A program made the translations under genes and the position numbers. From assembly GCF_013201895.1 (NCBI RefSeq), contig NZ_CP053841.1, forward strand, positions 1,302,001 through 1,366,000: 64,000 bases of DNA, written 5' to 3'. Of this stretch, positions 11,061-19,656 are shown piece by piece. Under the pieces are notes generated by a model that was not told where the DNA came from, made no database searches, and worked only from the letters and a program-made list of their open reading frames with translations. Every line of letters starts with the position of its first letter. Within the stretch, counting starts at the first letter, position 1. Source of the DNA: Campylobacter blaseri. GTDB taxonomy: Bacteria > Campylobacterota > Campylobacteria > Campylobacterales > Campylobacteraceae.

Positions 11061-12614
11061 CTATTTTGCATAATTTACTGCTCTACTTTCTCTTATAACA
11101 CTAACTTTAATTTCGCCAGGATATTGAACCCTACCCTCAATCTCTTCAGCTATCTCTTTTGATATAAGCACAGCTTCATCATCATTTACTAAATGAGCAT
11201 TTACAATAACCCTAACCTCTCGGCCTGCATTTATTGCATATGCTGATTTTACTCCTTTTTTGCTAACTGCAATCTCTTCAATCTCAGCAACTCTTTTCAA
11301 GAAACTCTCAAGCACTTCTCTTCTAGCTCCTGGCCTTGCTGCACTTAGAGCATCAGCTGCACAAACTGCTGCACATTCAACTGTTTTTGCCTCTTCGTGT
11401 CCATGGTGTGCATATATAGCATTTATTACAATAGGATGTTCTTTATATCTTTTACAAATTTCAGCGCCTAAATCAACATGGCTTCCTTCAAAATCATGCG
11501 TTAAAGCTTTTCCTATGTCATGAAGAAGGCCCGCTCTTTTTGCTAAAGTCTCATCACCGCCCATTTCAGATGCCATGATACCTGCAAGATGAGCCACTTC
11601 TAAACTATGTCCTAAAGCATTTTGACCATAACTAGCTCTAAATTTAAGCTTTCCAATAAGCTTAACAAGCTCTGGATGAACCCCGTTTATACCCAGATCA
11701 AACAATATATTTTCGCCCTCTTCTTTAATGCTAGTTTCAAACTCATCACAGACTTTTTTATGAATATCTTCTATTCTAGCTGGCTGTATTCTTCCGTCTT
11801 GAACTAAAAGTTCTATAACACGAGTTGCAATAGCTCTTCTATATAGATTAAAGCTACTTAAAATTATGGCGTGTGGGGTATCGTCTATTATAATATCAAC
11901 GCCTAAAACCATCTCAAGAGTTTTTATATTTCTTCCCTCTTTTCCAATAATCCTACCCTTTAAATCATCGTTTTTAATATCAACAACATTTATAAGTCGC
12001 TCAGCCGCATACTCACCTGCAAACCTAGTTGTGGCTTGAGCTAAAATATCAAATGCCTTTTTCTTTCCCTCTCTTTTTGCCTCTTCTTCATATTTTCTTA
12101 CTATGTGAGCAATGTCGCCACGAGATTTTTCTTCAACCTTTTTTAAGACCTCTTCTCTTGCTTCTTCTTCAGTAAGTCCTGCTGCGTGCTCTAAAACTTT
12201 AAGCGCCTCATTTATCTTTACATCATACTCTTTTTTAAGGCTAATTCCTTCTTCATAGGTATCTTCTGCATCTTTTTTAAAGCTTTCTACTTCTTGTCTT
12301 TCTCTATTTAAGGTATTTTTTTCATCTTTTAAAGATTGTTCTTTTTTGCCTATTTCATCAAATTTCAGATCATAATCTTTTTGAAGTTTTGAAATTTTGT
12401 CTTCATATCTCTTTTTTGCTTCAAATTCGGCCTCTTGAACTGTAATTTTTGCATCTCTCAAAATTCCTTCAGCTTCAAACTCTATAGCCTTTGCTTTTGC
12501 TTGAGCTTGTGTTATGAAAATTTCATAGTTTGCGTCATTTACCTTTTTGGCTATTAAATACCCTATTCCAGCGCCTACCACTCCTACCAACAATCCTACA
12601 ATAATCTCTATCAT
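11061..12614 (-). CDS. rny: Ribonuclease Y
   Basis: A 517-aa endoribonuclease that starts decay of mRNA, anchored in the inner membrane. Seen in order: an N-terminal membrane helix (1-24), a long coiled coil (about 30-190), a KH RNA-binding domain with GRIIGKEGRNIK (about 219-230), and an HD hydrolase domain with LLHDIGKA and HHGHEE. The length matches the family. The start at 12614 is fixed by the membrane helix and lies 80 nt inside the upstream 5-FCL gene, so translation of the two is coupled. The same neighbours occur in C. jejuni (Cj1208-Cj1209). Confidence 0.96.
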   Translation of the reverse strand: MIEIIVGLLVGVVGAGIGYLIAKKVNDANYEIFITQAQAKAKAIEFEAEGILRDAKITVQEAEFEAKKRYEDKISKLQKDYDLKFDEIGKKEQSLKDEKNTLNRERQEVESFKKDAEDTYEEGISLKKEYDVKINEALKVLEHAAGLTEEEAREEVLKKVEEKSRGDIAHIVRKYEEEAKREGKKKAFDILAQATTRFAGEYAAERLINVVDIKNDDLKGRIIGKEGRNIKTLEMVLGVDIIIDDTPHAIILSSFNLYRRAIATRVIELLVQDGRIQPARIEDIHKKVCDEFETSIKEEGENILFDLGINGVHPELVKLIGKLKFRASYGQNALGHSLEVAHLAGIMASEMGGDETLAKRAGLLHDIGKALTHDFEGSHVDLGAEICKRYKEHPIVINAIYAHHGHEEAKTVECAAVCAADALSAARPGARREVLESFLKRVAEIEEIAVSKKGVKSAYAINAGREVRVIVNAHLVNDDEAVLISKEIAEEIEGRVQYPGEIKVSVIRESRAVNYAK

Positions 12615-13176
12615 TTTTTCCTCTTAATAAATATTTTTTTGTTGGAGTTATGTAAAAATCACCTATAATGTCATGATCTTCACAAATATAACTTTTAGTA
12701 AACATGTCCTTAATCTCCACAAATATTATAATTGGCTTATATTTAAGTTTGCTAAAGAATATATCATAATACCCTTTTCCATGTCCTACTCTAGCCATTT
12801 TACCGTCAACTCCAATAACCGGAACTATAGCTACATCAATCCTTTTTTTAAATTCATTTTGATATCTATTTTCCTTTATACCAAATTTTGATTTATAAAA
12901 AGGTCCTCGTAATTTTACCATTTTAAAACTAATATTTTGTATAAGTGGTATATAAGGCTCATATTTTCTAGCTAATTGCCTTCTTAACACAAGCAAATTT
13001 GGCTCATATAAAGTGGGCATATATAAAAGAACTCTTTTGGAATTTGTATTTTTTATAATAGCTAAAATCTCTTTTAAGATAGGATAATGCTTACACCTTG
13101 CACTAGTTTTAACCTCTTGTTTTATTCTTTGTTTTGCATTTTTTCTAAAATCATTTTTATTTTTTACTCTATTCAT
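12535..13176 (-). CDS. 5-formyltetrahydrofolate cyclo-ligase family protein
   Basis: A 213-aa protein of the 5-FCL (MTHFS) family, which converts 5-formyl-THF to methenyl-THF using ATP. It carries the family GHGKGYYD signature and the preceding PVIGVDG segment, and near the N-terminus KRVLLYMP. After YITPTKKYLLRGK the frame continues for about 25 basic residues that are encoded inside rny in another frame; this tail is unlikely to be part of the fold and may reflect a lost stop codon. It is divergent from the thioredoxin gene at 13242, with about 65 bp between the starts. Confidence 0.85.
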   Translation of the reverse strand: MNRVKNKNDFRKNAKQRIKQEVKTSARCKHYPILKEILAIIKNTNSKRVLLYMPTLYEPNLLVLRRQLARKYEPYIPLIQNISFKMVKLRGPFYKSKFGIKENRYQNEFKKRIDVAIVPVIGVDGKMARVGHGKGYYDIFFSKLKYKPIIIFVEIKDMFTKSYICEDHDIIGDFYITPTKKYLLRGKNDRDYCRIVGRSGRRWNRVFNSQKGK

Positions 13177-13241
13177 TTAACAGATATTTTAGTATATTTT
13201 TGTATAATCGTAAATTAAATTATATATTTTTAAGGAATTTC

Positions 13242-13820
13242 ATGAAAAATATCCTATTAGCTTTGGCTTTAATTGTTTTTATAGGATGTAAAGATAAAAA
13301 AAAAGAAGATTTGATTTTAGATATGAACAAATCACAAAAAGAGATGTCAAAAAAAGAAGAGGCGGTTTTAACTCAAAATATAGACGCTCCATTTTCTTTG
13401 AATTTCACAGATGGATCTGTTTTAAGCATGAAAAAGAAAGAAAATGGCTTTAATATAGATAACGGAAACCTGCCAACTATGTTTGTATTTTTTACAACTT
13501 GGTGTCCGCCATGCTTGGCACAAATTCCACTTATAAATATAATTGATGAAAAGTATAAAGGGTATTTGCAGGTTATTACAATAATAGCTGATGAAAACAA
13601 AGAAAAAGAGATGGTTAATAACTTTGTAAAAAACAATAATATAAAAAATAAAGTTGTATCTGATGAATCAAGTGAAATTTTTATGAAATCGTTAGGCGGA
13701 ATTAATGGAGTCCCTTACATTCTGCTTTACGATGCAACTGGTAAAAAAACAAAAGAGTATTCAGGGTTAATTCCCGGTGAAATGCTAGATATAGATATAC
13801 AAAAGGTTATAAAAAGATGA
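13242..13820 (+). CDS. TlpA/ResA-like thioredoxin lipoprotein
   Basis: A periplasmic thiol-disulfide oxidoreductase of 192 aa. I chose ATG 13242 because AAGGA precedes it and the resulting N-terminus is a clean lipoprotein signal (LIVFIGC, acylated Cys16); the upstream in-frame ATG at 13200 would spoil it. The thioredoxin fold carries the active site W87-C-P-P-C91 and the cis-Pro segment GVPYILLYD. Likely roles are cytochrome c maturation or general disulfide reduction; the exact substrate is unknown. It overlaps ftsY by 4 nt, as in C. jejuni Cj1207-ftsY. Confidence 0.88.
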   Translation: MKNILLALALIVFIGCKDKKKEDLILDMNKSQKEMSKKEEAVLTQNIDAPFSLNFTDGSVLSMKKKENGFNIDNGNLPTMFVFFTTWCPPCLAQIPLINIIDEKYKGYLQVITIIADENKEKEMVNNFVKNNNIKNKVVSDESSEIFMKSLGGINGVPYILLYDATGKKTKEYSGLIPGEMLDIDIQKVIKR

Positions 13821-14692
13821 TAGATTTTTTTAAAAAAGGGTTTGCAAAAACTGTTGAAAATATAAAAAGTGTAAGACCAAAAAACCAAAAAATAAATAAA
13901 GATATCTTAGAAGATATCTTGCTTGAAGCAGATATTGATTATGATATTGTGGAAGATATAATCTTTTTCTTGCCCCCTGTACAAACAGTAAAAAGGGGTG
14001 ATTTAAAAACTATAATGTCTAAATATTTCACATATGATAAAAAAGAAAAAAAAGATGTAAAGCCATTTGTTGAACTCATTTTAGGAGTAAATGGTGCTGG
14101 TAAAACTACAACCATAGCAAAATTAGCAAATTTATATAAAAAAGAAAATAAAAAAGTAATACTTGGCGCCTGTGATACCTTTAGAGCTGGTGCAATTGAG
14201 CAACTAAAAAAATGGGCTTTAAAAATTGATGTTCCCATAGTGGCTACAAATCAAGGGCATGACGCCTCTGCAGTTGCATACGATACCATAAGTTCAGCCA
14301 TAGCTAGAAAATTTGACAATGTCTTAATAGATACAGCAGGAAGACTTCAAAATCAAAAAAACTTAGCAAAAGAGCTTGAAAAAATTGTTAGAATTTCAGA
14401 TAAGGCTATGGAAAATGCACCACACAGAAAAATTCTAGTAATTGATGGCACGCAAGGCAACAATAGCGTTGTGCAAGCAAAAGCTTTTAATGATATTGTA
14501 AAGCTTGATGGAATTATCATAACAAAGCTTGATGGAACCCCAAAAGGCGGAGCTTTGTTTGGAATAGCAAAAGAGCTTAAATTACCTATTTTATATATAG
14601 GTGTTGGTGAGAGCATGGATGATTTAGTTCCATTTAATCACAATGATTTTATAGATACTATTTTAGAAGCGATTTTTGATGGGCAAGATTAA
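13817..14692 (+). CDS. ftsY: Signal recognition particle receptor FtsY
   Basis: A 291-aa SRP receptor GTPase that docks ribosome-nascent chain-SRP complexes at the inner membrane. The N domain occupies residues 1-80 and the G domain the rest: G1 GVNGAGKTTT (90-99), DTAGR (172-176) and TKLDGT (236-241). The acidic A domain of E. coli FtsY is absent, as usual in epsilonproteobacteria. It overlaps the thioredoxin gene upstream and radA downstream. Confidence 0.97.
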   Translation: MIDFFKKGFAKTVENIKSVRPKNQKINKDILEDILLEADIDYDIVEDIIFFLPPVQTVKRGDLKTIMSKYFTYDKKEKKDVKPFVELILGVNGAGKTTTIAKLANLYKKENKKVILGACDTFRAGAIEQLKKWALKIDVPIVATNQGHDASAVAYDTISSAIARKFDNVLIDTAGRLQNQKNLAKELEKIVRISDKAMENAPHRKILVIDGTQGNNSVVQAKAFNDIVKLDGIIITKLDGTPKGGALFGIAKELKLPILYIGVGESMDDLVPFNHNDFIDTILEAIFDGQD

Positions 14693-16019
14693 AACGATTT
14701 TTGAGTGCAATGCTTGTGGAAACAGACAAAACAAATGGATGGGAAAATGTGTTGAGTGTGGTGCTTGGGATAGTTATGTAGAGCTAAATAAAGAGCAAAT
14801 TGAATTTTTAAAAACCACATCTAGTTCTAGCACAAAACCCTCAAAAGCACAAGAAATTTCTGATATAAAAATAGAAAAAATAAACCGAATAAGCACAGAA
14901 GATAAAGAGTTAGACTTAGTTTTGGGCGGAGGTGTTGTCTCTGGGTCTTTGGTATTAATTGGCGGAAGTCCTGGAATTGGGAAATCAACCCTGCTTTTAA
15001 AAATTGGTTCGAATTTAGCTAAGAAAAATTTAAATGTTCTATATGTAAGTGGTGAAGAGAGTTTAAGTCAGATAAAAATGAGAGCTGATAGATTAGATGC
15101 CGTTTCAAAAAACCTCTATCTCCTTGCTGAAATTTCACTAGAAAATATAAAAAATGAACTAATGCAAAATGATTATAAAGTTTTAATTATTGATAGTATT
15201 CAAACCCTTTTTAGCGAAAAAATAACCTCAGCACCCGGCTCTGTCTCGCAAGTTAGAGAGATAACTTTTGAACTTATGCGAATAGCAAAAGAGAAAAATA
15301 TATGTGTTTTTATAATTGGTCATATAACAAAAGAAGGCTCAATTGCTGGTCCTAGAGTGCTTGAGCATATGGTTGATGTTGTTTTGTATTTTGAAGGAGA
15401 TGCAAGTAAAGAGTTAAGGCTTCTTAGAGGGTTTAAAAACAGATTTGGCTCAACTAGCGAGGTTGGAATTTTTGAAATGAGCCAAAAAGGTTTAATTAGT
15501 GCAAAAGATGCAAATAGTAGATTTTTTACTAGAACTAAGGCAATGGCTGGAAGTGCAATCACAATCATAATGGAAGGAAGCCGCCCAATTGCAGTTGAAA
15601 TTCAAGCCTTAGTATCTGAAAGCTCATATCCAAAAAGAAGTTCAACTGGATATGATAAAAACCGCCTTGATATGCTTTTAGCTTTGCTTGATAGAAAGAT
15701 GGAAATTTTGCTTGGACATTATGATGTTTTTATAAATGTAATTGGCGGGGTAAAAATAACAGAAACAGCCGCTGATTTAGCAGTGCTTGCGGCGATTGTT
15801 TCAAGTTTTAAAAATAGAGCCATAAGTAAAGATAGTGTCTTTGTTGGAGAGGTTAGTTTAAATGGTGAGATTAGAGATATCCCAAATTTAGATGCAAGAG
15901 TAAAAGAGGCTAAAATGCAAAATTTCAAAACCATAATAGCACCATCTATGCCTCTTGAAGAAAAAAATATAAAAGTTTTTAAAACAAATGAGATAAGGCA
16001 AATTTTAGAGTGGATGTAA
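14676..16019 (+). CDS. radA: DNA repair protein RadA
   Basis: A 447-aa RecA-related helicase that drives branch migration in recombination. Visible are the N-terminal zinc finger (C11, C14, C25, C28), a RecA-like ATPase core with Walker A GGSPGIGKST, the RadA-specific KNRFG motif, and a C-terminal Lon-protease-like domain. Either of two adjacent ATGs (14676 or 14679) could be used; both lie inside the end of ftsY. A short copy of the radA 3' end reappears after sodC (16760-16777). Confidence 0.97.
   Translation: MMGKIKTIFECNACGNRQNKWMGKCVECGAWDSYVELNKEQIEFLKTTSSSSTKPSKAQEISDIKIEKINRISTEDKELDLVLGGGVVSGSLVLIGGSPGIGKSTLLLKIGSNLAKKNLNVLYVSGEESLSQIKMRADRLDAVSKNLYLLAEISLENIKNELMQNDYKVLIIDSIQTLFSEKITSAPGSVSQVREITFELMRIAKEKNICVFIIGHITKEGSIAGPRVLEHMVDVVLYFEGDASKELRLLRGFKNRFGSTSEVGIFEMSQKGLISAKDANSRFFTRTKAMAGSAITIIMEGSRPIAVEIQALVSESSYPKRSSTGYDKNRLDMLLALLDRKMEILLGHYDVFINVIGGVKITETAADLAVLAAIVSSFKNRAISKDSVFVGEVSLNGEIRDIPNLDARVKEAKMQNFKTIIAPSMPLEEKNIKVFKTNEIRQILEWM
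15998..16015 (+). repeat. radA 3'-end segment duplicated at 16760
   Basis: The 18-bp end of the radA coding sequence (GCAAATTTTAGAGTGGAT) recurs at 16760-16777 with one mismatch. The two copies bracket sodC. Confidence 0.5.
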
Positions 16020-16092
16020 TTTTTCCAAAAATAAAATAACACCTTTTTAGATAAATCGTAAATAGTAAATTTTATTGTTTATATTTATTTGA

Positions 16093-16098
16093 TATAAT
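16093..16098 (+). promoter_or_regulatory. sodC promoter -10 box
   Basis: TATAAT lies 31 nt before the sodC ATG, preceded by T/A-rich periodic sequence typical of Campylobacter sigma-70 promoters. A ribosome binding site (AAAGGA) follows at about 16119. Confidence 0.5.
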
Positions 16099-16129
16099 TA
16101 TTACTATATTATTTTATGAAAGGATATAT

Positions 16130-16666
16130 ATGAAAAAAATTATTACATTAAGCGTTCTTGTTTGTGGCATGCTATTTGCTCAAGAAAGCCAATTCGATCC
16201 AAAAACAGAAGACAACCATTTAGTTATCCAAATGGATCAACTAAGCCAAGATGGCAACAAAAATGTAGGCGAAGTTGTAGCCATAGAAACCAAATATGGT
16301 GTTGCATTTTTCCCAAATCTAAAAGGTGTTGAAAGCGGCATACATGGCTTTCACGTTCATGAAAATGGAGATTGCGGTGCGACTGAAAAAGGCTTAGGCA
16401 TGAAAGCAGGCGGTCACTGGGACCCAGAAAATGCAAAAAAACATTCATTTCCATGGGATGATAGTGGTCATAAAGGAGATTTACCAGCTCTTTTTGCTGA
16501 TGCCGAAGGTGTGGCAAACTATCCTGTTTTAGCTCCAAAAATAAAAACGCTAAATGAGCTTAAAGGACATTCTTTAATGATTCATGTTGGCGGAGATAAC
16601 CATCATGATCATCCAAAGCCATTAGGTGGTGGTGGTCCTAGAATGATTTGTGGTGTTATAAAATAA
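16130..16666 (+). CDS. sodC: Periplasmic Cu/Zn superoxide dismutase
   Basis: A 178-aa SodC with signal peptide (1-17, LFAQ) that converts superoxide to peroxide and oxygen in the periplasm. The metal-ligand signature [17 protein letters not shown] and the zinc-loop His/Asp residues are present, as is the second Cys of the structural disulfide (RMICGVIK). It has its own promoter and terminator. It sits between radA and a short copied radA tail, which suggests it was inserted here. Confidence 0.96.
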   Translation: MKKIITLSVLVCGMLFAQESQFDPKTEDNHLVIQMDQLSQDGNKNVGEVVAIETKYGVAFFPNLKGVESGIHGFHVHENGDCGATEKGLGMKAGGHWDPENAKKHSFPWDDSGHKGDLPALFADAEGVANYPVLAPKIKTLNELKGHSLMIHVGGDNHHDHPKPLGGGGPRMICGVIK

Positions 16667-16685
16667 TTTTGTAACTAAATCTACT

Positions 16686-16709
16686 GTTGGCTAGTTTAAG
16701 ATAGCCAAC
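16686..16709 (+). terminator. sodC terminator
   Basis: An 8-bp perfect stem (GTTGGCTA/TAGCCAAC) with an 8-nt loop, followed by a T-rich stretch, begins 20 nt after the sodC stop. Confidence 0.7.
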
Positions 16710-17162
16710 TTCATATATTTTTAATCTTGCTATTTATTTTTTTATATTTTTCATGCTAAGCAAATATTAGAGTGGATACACAAGACAAAATTAAAATCAT
16801 ATCAATAATATCTAAAAAATTATCCTATAATGTGCCATATAAATTTAAAAATAAAACAAATAATAACATATTTAAATTTTGAATATCTCAAATACAAAAC
16901 AAAAAATTATATATCTATAGTTTTTAAATAAAATATATAACAAAAGTATATTTTTTGCATTGAATATAAATTATAATTAAGATGAAAGATGCAATTCAAG
17001 ACCATAAGAGTGTGCAAAAACTATTTTGGTTTAATTTACATAAATACTGATAATAGAAATTAACTTATTTTATTAAATTTTTAAAACTTAGATTTTAAAA
17101 CCTTTTAAATTTATTAAAATACTTAATTTATATATTATAAATTTGTTATTTGCCAAAAATAT
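16710..17162. other. Gene-free AT-rich stretch
   Basis: Apart from the radA-tail copy at 16760-16777, I see no gene, RNA or clear regulatory structure. Confidence 0.5.
16760..16777 (+). repeat. Copy of the radA 3' end
   Basis: Matches 17 of 18 bases of 15998-16015 and could encode QILEW in the radA frame. It is probably the scar of the event that placed sodC after radA. Confidence 0.45.
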
Positions 17163-17313
17163 CTAATAAAAATTTAGCTATTCCTTTTAAAAAACTGCTC
17201 CAACAAAAAATGCAACTATAATCATAATTAATTCTGGTATGCCTGCTAAAATAGAGCCAAAAAAGAGATATATCTAATATTATTCCAACAAATCCATCAA
17301 AAATACGTCCCAT
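17146..17313 (-). pseudogene. Frameshifted small membrane protein
   Basis: ATG at 17313 with AGGA upstream starts MGRIFDGFVGIILDISLF. In this frame it continues with an unlikely polar tail to about 17146. Removing one T from the T6 run (plus-strand A at 17259-17264) gives instead GSILAGIPELIMIIVAFF, a convincing membrane helix, and a stop: about 41 aa in total. No family is recognised. Confidence 0.4.
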
Positions 17314-17345
17314 TTATATCCTTATATTTATAAAATATGACAAAT

Positions 17346-17370
17346 GTTACAACTAATTTTAAGTTGTAAC
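17346..17370 (-). terminator. Hairpin downstream of the 52-aa gene
   Basis: A perfect 9-bp stem (GTTACAACT/AGTTGTAAC) with a 7-nt loop lies just after the stop of the small basic protein gene. It has no strong T run, so it could also act as a processing or protective structure. Confidence 0.5.
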
Positions 17371-17378
17371 ATTTAAAT

Positions 17379-17537
17379 TTATGACTTTTTATTAGTTGGC
17401 TTCATTTTAAAATCTCCACTACTAGTGCGAACTTTTGTATATCCACCAAAACTCTGACCAACTTTTTGGTGGGCTCTAGCAGATGAGTAACTTTTCTTTG
17501 CTCCTGAACTTTTACTTGATGAACGACTAAAACTCAT
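17379..17537 (-). CDS. Small basic Ser-rich protein (52 aa)
   Basis: ORF with an excellent ribosome binding site (AAGGAG) upstream of the ATG at 17537. The product is 52 aa, rich in Ser, Lys and Arg, starting MSFSRSSSKSSGAKKSYSSA, with no hydrophobic segment. I do not recognise it. It is transcribed divergently from a broken XRE-type regulator, with a perfect 26-bp palindrome between the two starts, which suggests a former regulator-target pair. Confidence 0.55.
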   Translation of the reverse strand: MSFSRSSSKSSGAKKSYSSARAHQKVGQSFGGYTKVRTSSGDFKMKPTNKKS

Positions 17538-17553
17538 TTCAAACTCCTTGTAT

Positions 17554-17579
17554 TAAATTTATCCTATAGGATAAATTTA
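17554..17579. promoter_or_regulatory. 26-bp perfect palindrome, likely operator
   Basis: A gap-free palindrome centred at 17566/17567 (half site TAAATTTATCCTA) sits in the 41-bp space between two divergent starts, one of them an XRE-like gene. An autoregulatory operator is the simplest reading. Confidence 0.55.
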
Positions 17580-17840
17580 TGCAAAATTTTAGTAATTCAA
17601 CTAAAGATGAAATAGATGCTTTTTATAAAAAATATCAAATAATTAAGAAATTTAAGAGTATCAAAAAAATAAGCCAACTTGACTTAGCCCTAAAAATAGG
17701 CATAAAATCAGTTGCTTTTTTATTCCAATTGTGAAAATAATCGCTATGGAAAGCATTTTAACTTAGAACATATTTATAAAATTTCAAAAGCGTTAGAAGT
17801 AAAAACCGAAGCACTACTGCAATCTAATTTAGAAATTTAA
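17579..17840 (+). pseudogene. XRE/HTH regulator, frameshifted
   Basis: The first frame (17579-17734) encodes 51 aa including the start of an HTH (ISQLDLALKIGIKS); the following frame encodes the HTH end and dimer region (HIYKISKALEVKTEALLQ) to a stop at 17840. One base too many in the T6 run near 17716-17721 accounts for the break. Removal of one T gives about 86 aa, a normal size for a small XRE repressor. The same kind of remnant occurs at 23796-23943. Confidence 0.65.
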
Positions 17841-17891
17841 ATTATTTATTATTATGGTCTAAAAATTAATAAAAGAGTTTTAAAAAGAAAG

Positions 17892-17909
17892 TGGTGCCAA
17901 AAGGCACCA
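17892..17909 (-). terminator. dps terminator
   Basis: A strong 7-bp GC-rich stem (TGGTGCC/GGCACCA) with a 4-nt loop is followed on the minus strand by CTTTCTTTTT. It lies 8 nt after the dps stop. Confidence 0.85.
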
Positions 17910-17916
17910 TAATTGA

Positions 17917-18354
17917 TTAAGCTAATGTCTGATTAAGCATCCAAATTGATTTTTCATACTTAGCGATATTATCTTCAGCTAGTGCTGTAGTTGGTCTATC
18001 GCCTGCTTCGTCTGCAATTTCTGCAAGTTTTCTAAATTCACCTAAAAGGTATTTAAAGTCTTCTCTAACTAGCTCAACCACTTCCCTATCAGTAAAACTA
18101 TCTTTGTCAGTTTTTGGGGCTTTTGACATTTCTATCATTTTTTTAGCATCAACCAAAGCCTTGCCGCCGATTTGAATAGCTCTTTCAGCTACTTCGTCAA
18201 ATAACTCAAAAAAGTCATCGTAAGCTTCCTCTGTATAGTTATGGATCGAGAAAAATTGTTTTCCTAATACATTCCAGTGATAATTATGAAATTTTATATT
18301 TAACGCAAGTGCGTCAGCTTGAATTTGATTTAATTGTTCTACAACTTTTGACAT
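17917..18354 (-). CDS. dps: Dps-family ferritin (NapA-like)
   Basis: A 145-aa Dps protein that stores iron, detoxifies peroxide-iron chemistry and may coat DNA. The ferroxidase ligands at the dimer interface are visible: NYHWNV with its His, then HNYTEEAYDDFFELFDEVAE with the second His and acidic ligands. The length is typical. Its position before pgi and galU matches C. jejuni Cj1534c-Cj1536c. It has its own leader of 78 bp and a strong terminator. Confidence 0.95.
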   Translation of the reverse strand: MSKVVEQLNQIQADALALNIKFHNYHWNVLGKQFFSIHNYTEEAYDDFFELFDEVAERAIQIGGKALVDAKKMIEMSKAPKTDKDSFTDREVVELVREDFKYLLGEFRKLAEIADEAGDRPTTALAEDNIAKYEKSIWMLNQTLA

Positions 18355-18432
18355 ATTAATCTCCTTATTTTTAAATATTAGTAATATTATAGCATATATT
18401 TTCTTAAAAGAAAATTATTATTATCTAAAAAT

Positions 18433-19656
18433 TTATATTCTATCCTTTTTGATGATAGTTTTCAAAATAGTCTTACCTATTTCAACGCCTGGCTGGTCGT
18501 AAGTATTTATCCCAAACATTACTCCCACAATGCTAGTAAGTAACATATAATAATACATTAAATACCCAACATGCCACTCATCAAGTATATCTATAGTTAT
18601 CAAATCCACACTAATTCCCTCATTTAAAACAGCTTGCATAGTTGCATCGCATTGATAGTTTAAAATCTCACTAATACAAAGACAATTTGTAAAATCGCTA
18701 CTTTCTAAATATTTTAGACTTAAATTTAAGCTACTATCATCTTTACTCTCTACTACTTTTATAAAAGTTACAGTTTTGTCTTTAACCCCATCCATTATAA
18801 GCTGTAAAAAAGAGTGTTGATCTTTGCTTCCTATTATTCCTATTGGCGTCAATCCAAATCTTTTATATTTTCTTTTTTTACCAATGCTTTCTGCCCAAAG
18901 CTGGACATACCATTCATTAAAATGGTCAAATTTATCAGAATAACTAAATAAAACATTTATATTGGCCTTTTTATGCGTTGCGTAGTGATATGCTTTTTGG
19001 AGTATCCTTTTATCACCTTTTATAAAAAACTCATCGCTACAATGCTTTGCACCTTTAAGGAGTTTTTCTACATTAAATCCCGCAATTTTTAAAGGTATCA
19101 AACTAGCTGAACTTAATACACTAAATCTACCACCAACATTATCAGGAATATTAAAAATTTCAACACTATTTTCTTTTCCAAATTTTTCTAAGGCTGAGTT
19201 TTTATCTGTTATAAATAAAAAATTTTTGCTAAAATCTTTAATATCAAATTTCTTAATTATATACTTAAATATAGTAGTAGTTTCTATCGTTGTTCCAGAT
19301 TTTGACACTATGAAAAACAAAGTTTTTTCAAATACTACTAAATTTAGTATAAAATCAATACTTGAAACATCTAGATTATCTAAAAAATAGACTTTTTTAC
19401 TATCCTTATTATCACTCAAAAGCTTACAAACCGCCTTTGTTCCAAGGGATGAACCACCCATTCCAATCACAACTAAGTATTTAAAATTTTTATCTTTAGT
19501 AAAATTATCTACTCTTTCAAAATCTCTTTTATTATCAGCTTTTGGCAGGTGAAAATAGCCTATTTTTCCATCTTCAAATTCTTTATTTATTCTTTTACTA
19601 TACGCCTCTATAGAGCCTATATCAACTTCGCTAAATTTAAGATTATTCGTTACCAT
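18433..19656 (-). CDS. pgi: Glucose-6-phosphate isomerase
   Basis: A 407-aa short-form Pgi that interconverts glucose-6-P and fructose-6-P. The sugar-phosphate isomerase domain motifs are present: VIGMGGSSLGTK near residue 65, IVSKSGTTIETT near 118, GGRFSVLS near 176, and QLWAESIGK near 248 with the catalytic Glu. Epsilonproteobacteria lack phosphofructokinase as a rule, so it probably works in gluconeogenesis and capsule/LOS sugar supply, in line with the upstream galU. Its start overlaps the galU end by 14 bp. Confidence 0.95.
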   Translation of the reverse strand: MVTNNLKFSEVDIGSIEAYSKRINKEFEDGKIGYFHLPKADNKRDFERVDNFTKDKNFKYLVVIGMGGSSLGTKAVCKLLSDNKDSKKVYFLDNLDVSSIDFILNLVVFEKTLFFIVSKSGTTIETTTIFKYIIKKFDIKDFSKNFLFITDKNSALEKFGKENSVEIFNIPDNVGGRFSVLSSASLIPLKIAGFNVEKLLKGAKHCSDEFFIKGDKRILQKAYHYATHKKANINVLFSYSDKFDHFNEWYVQLWAESIGKKRKYKRFGLTPIGIIGSKDQHSFLQLIMDGVKDKTVTFIKVVESKDDSSLNLSLKYLESSDFTNCLCISEILNYQCDATMQAVLNEGISVDLITIDILDEWHVGYLMYYYMLLTSIVGVMFGINTYDQPGVEIGKTILKTIIKKDRI

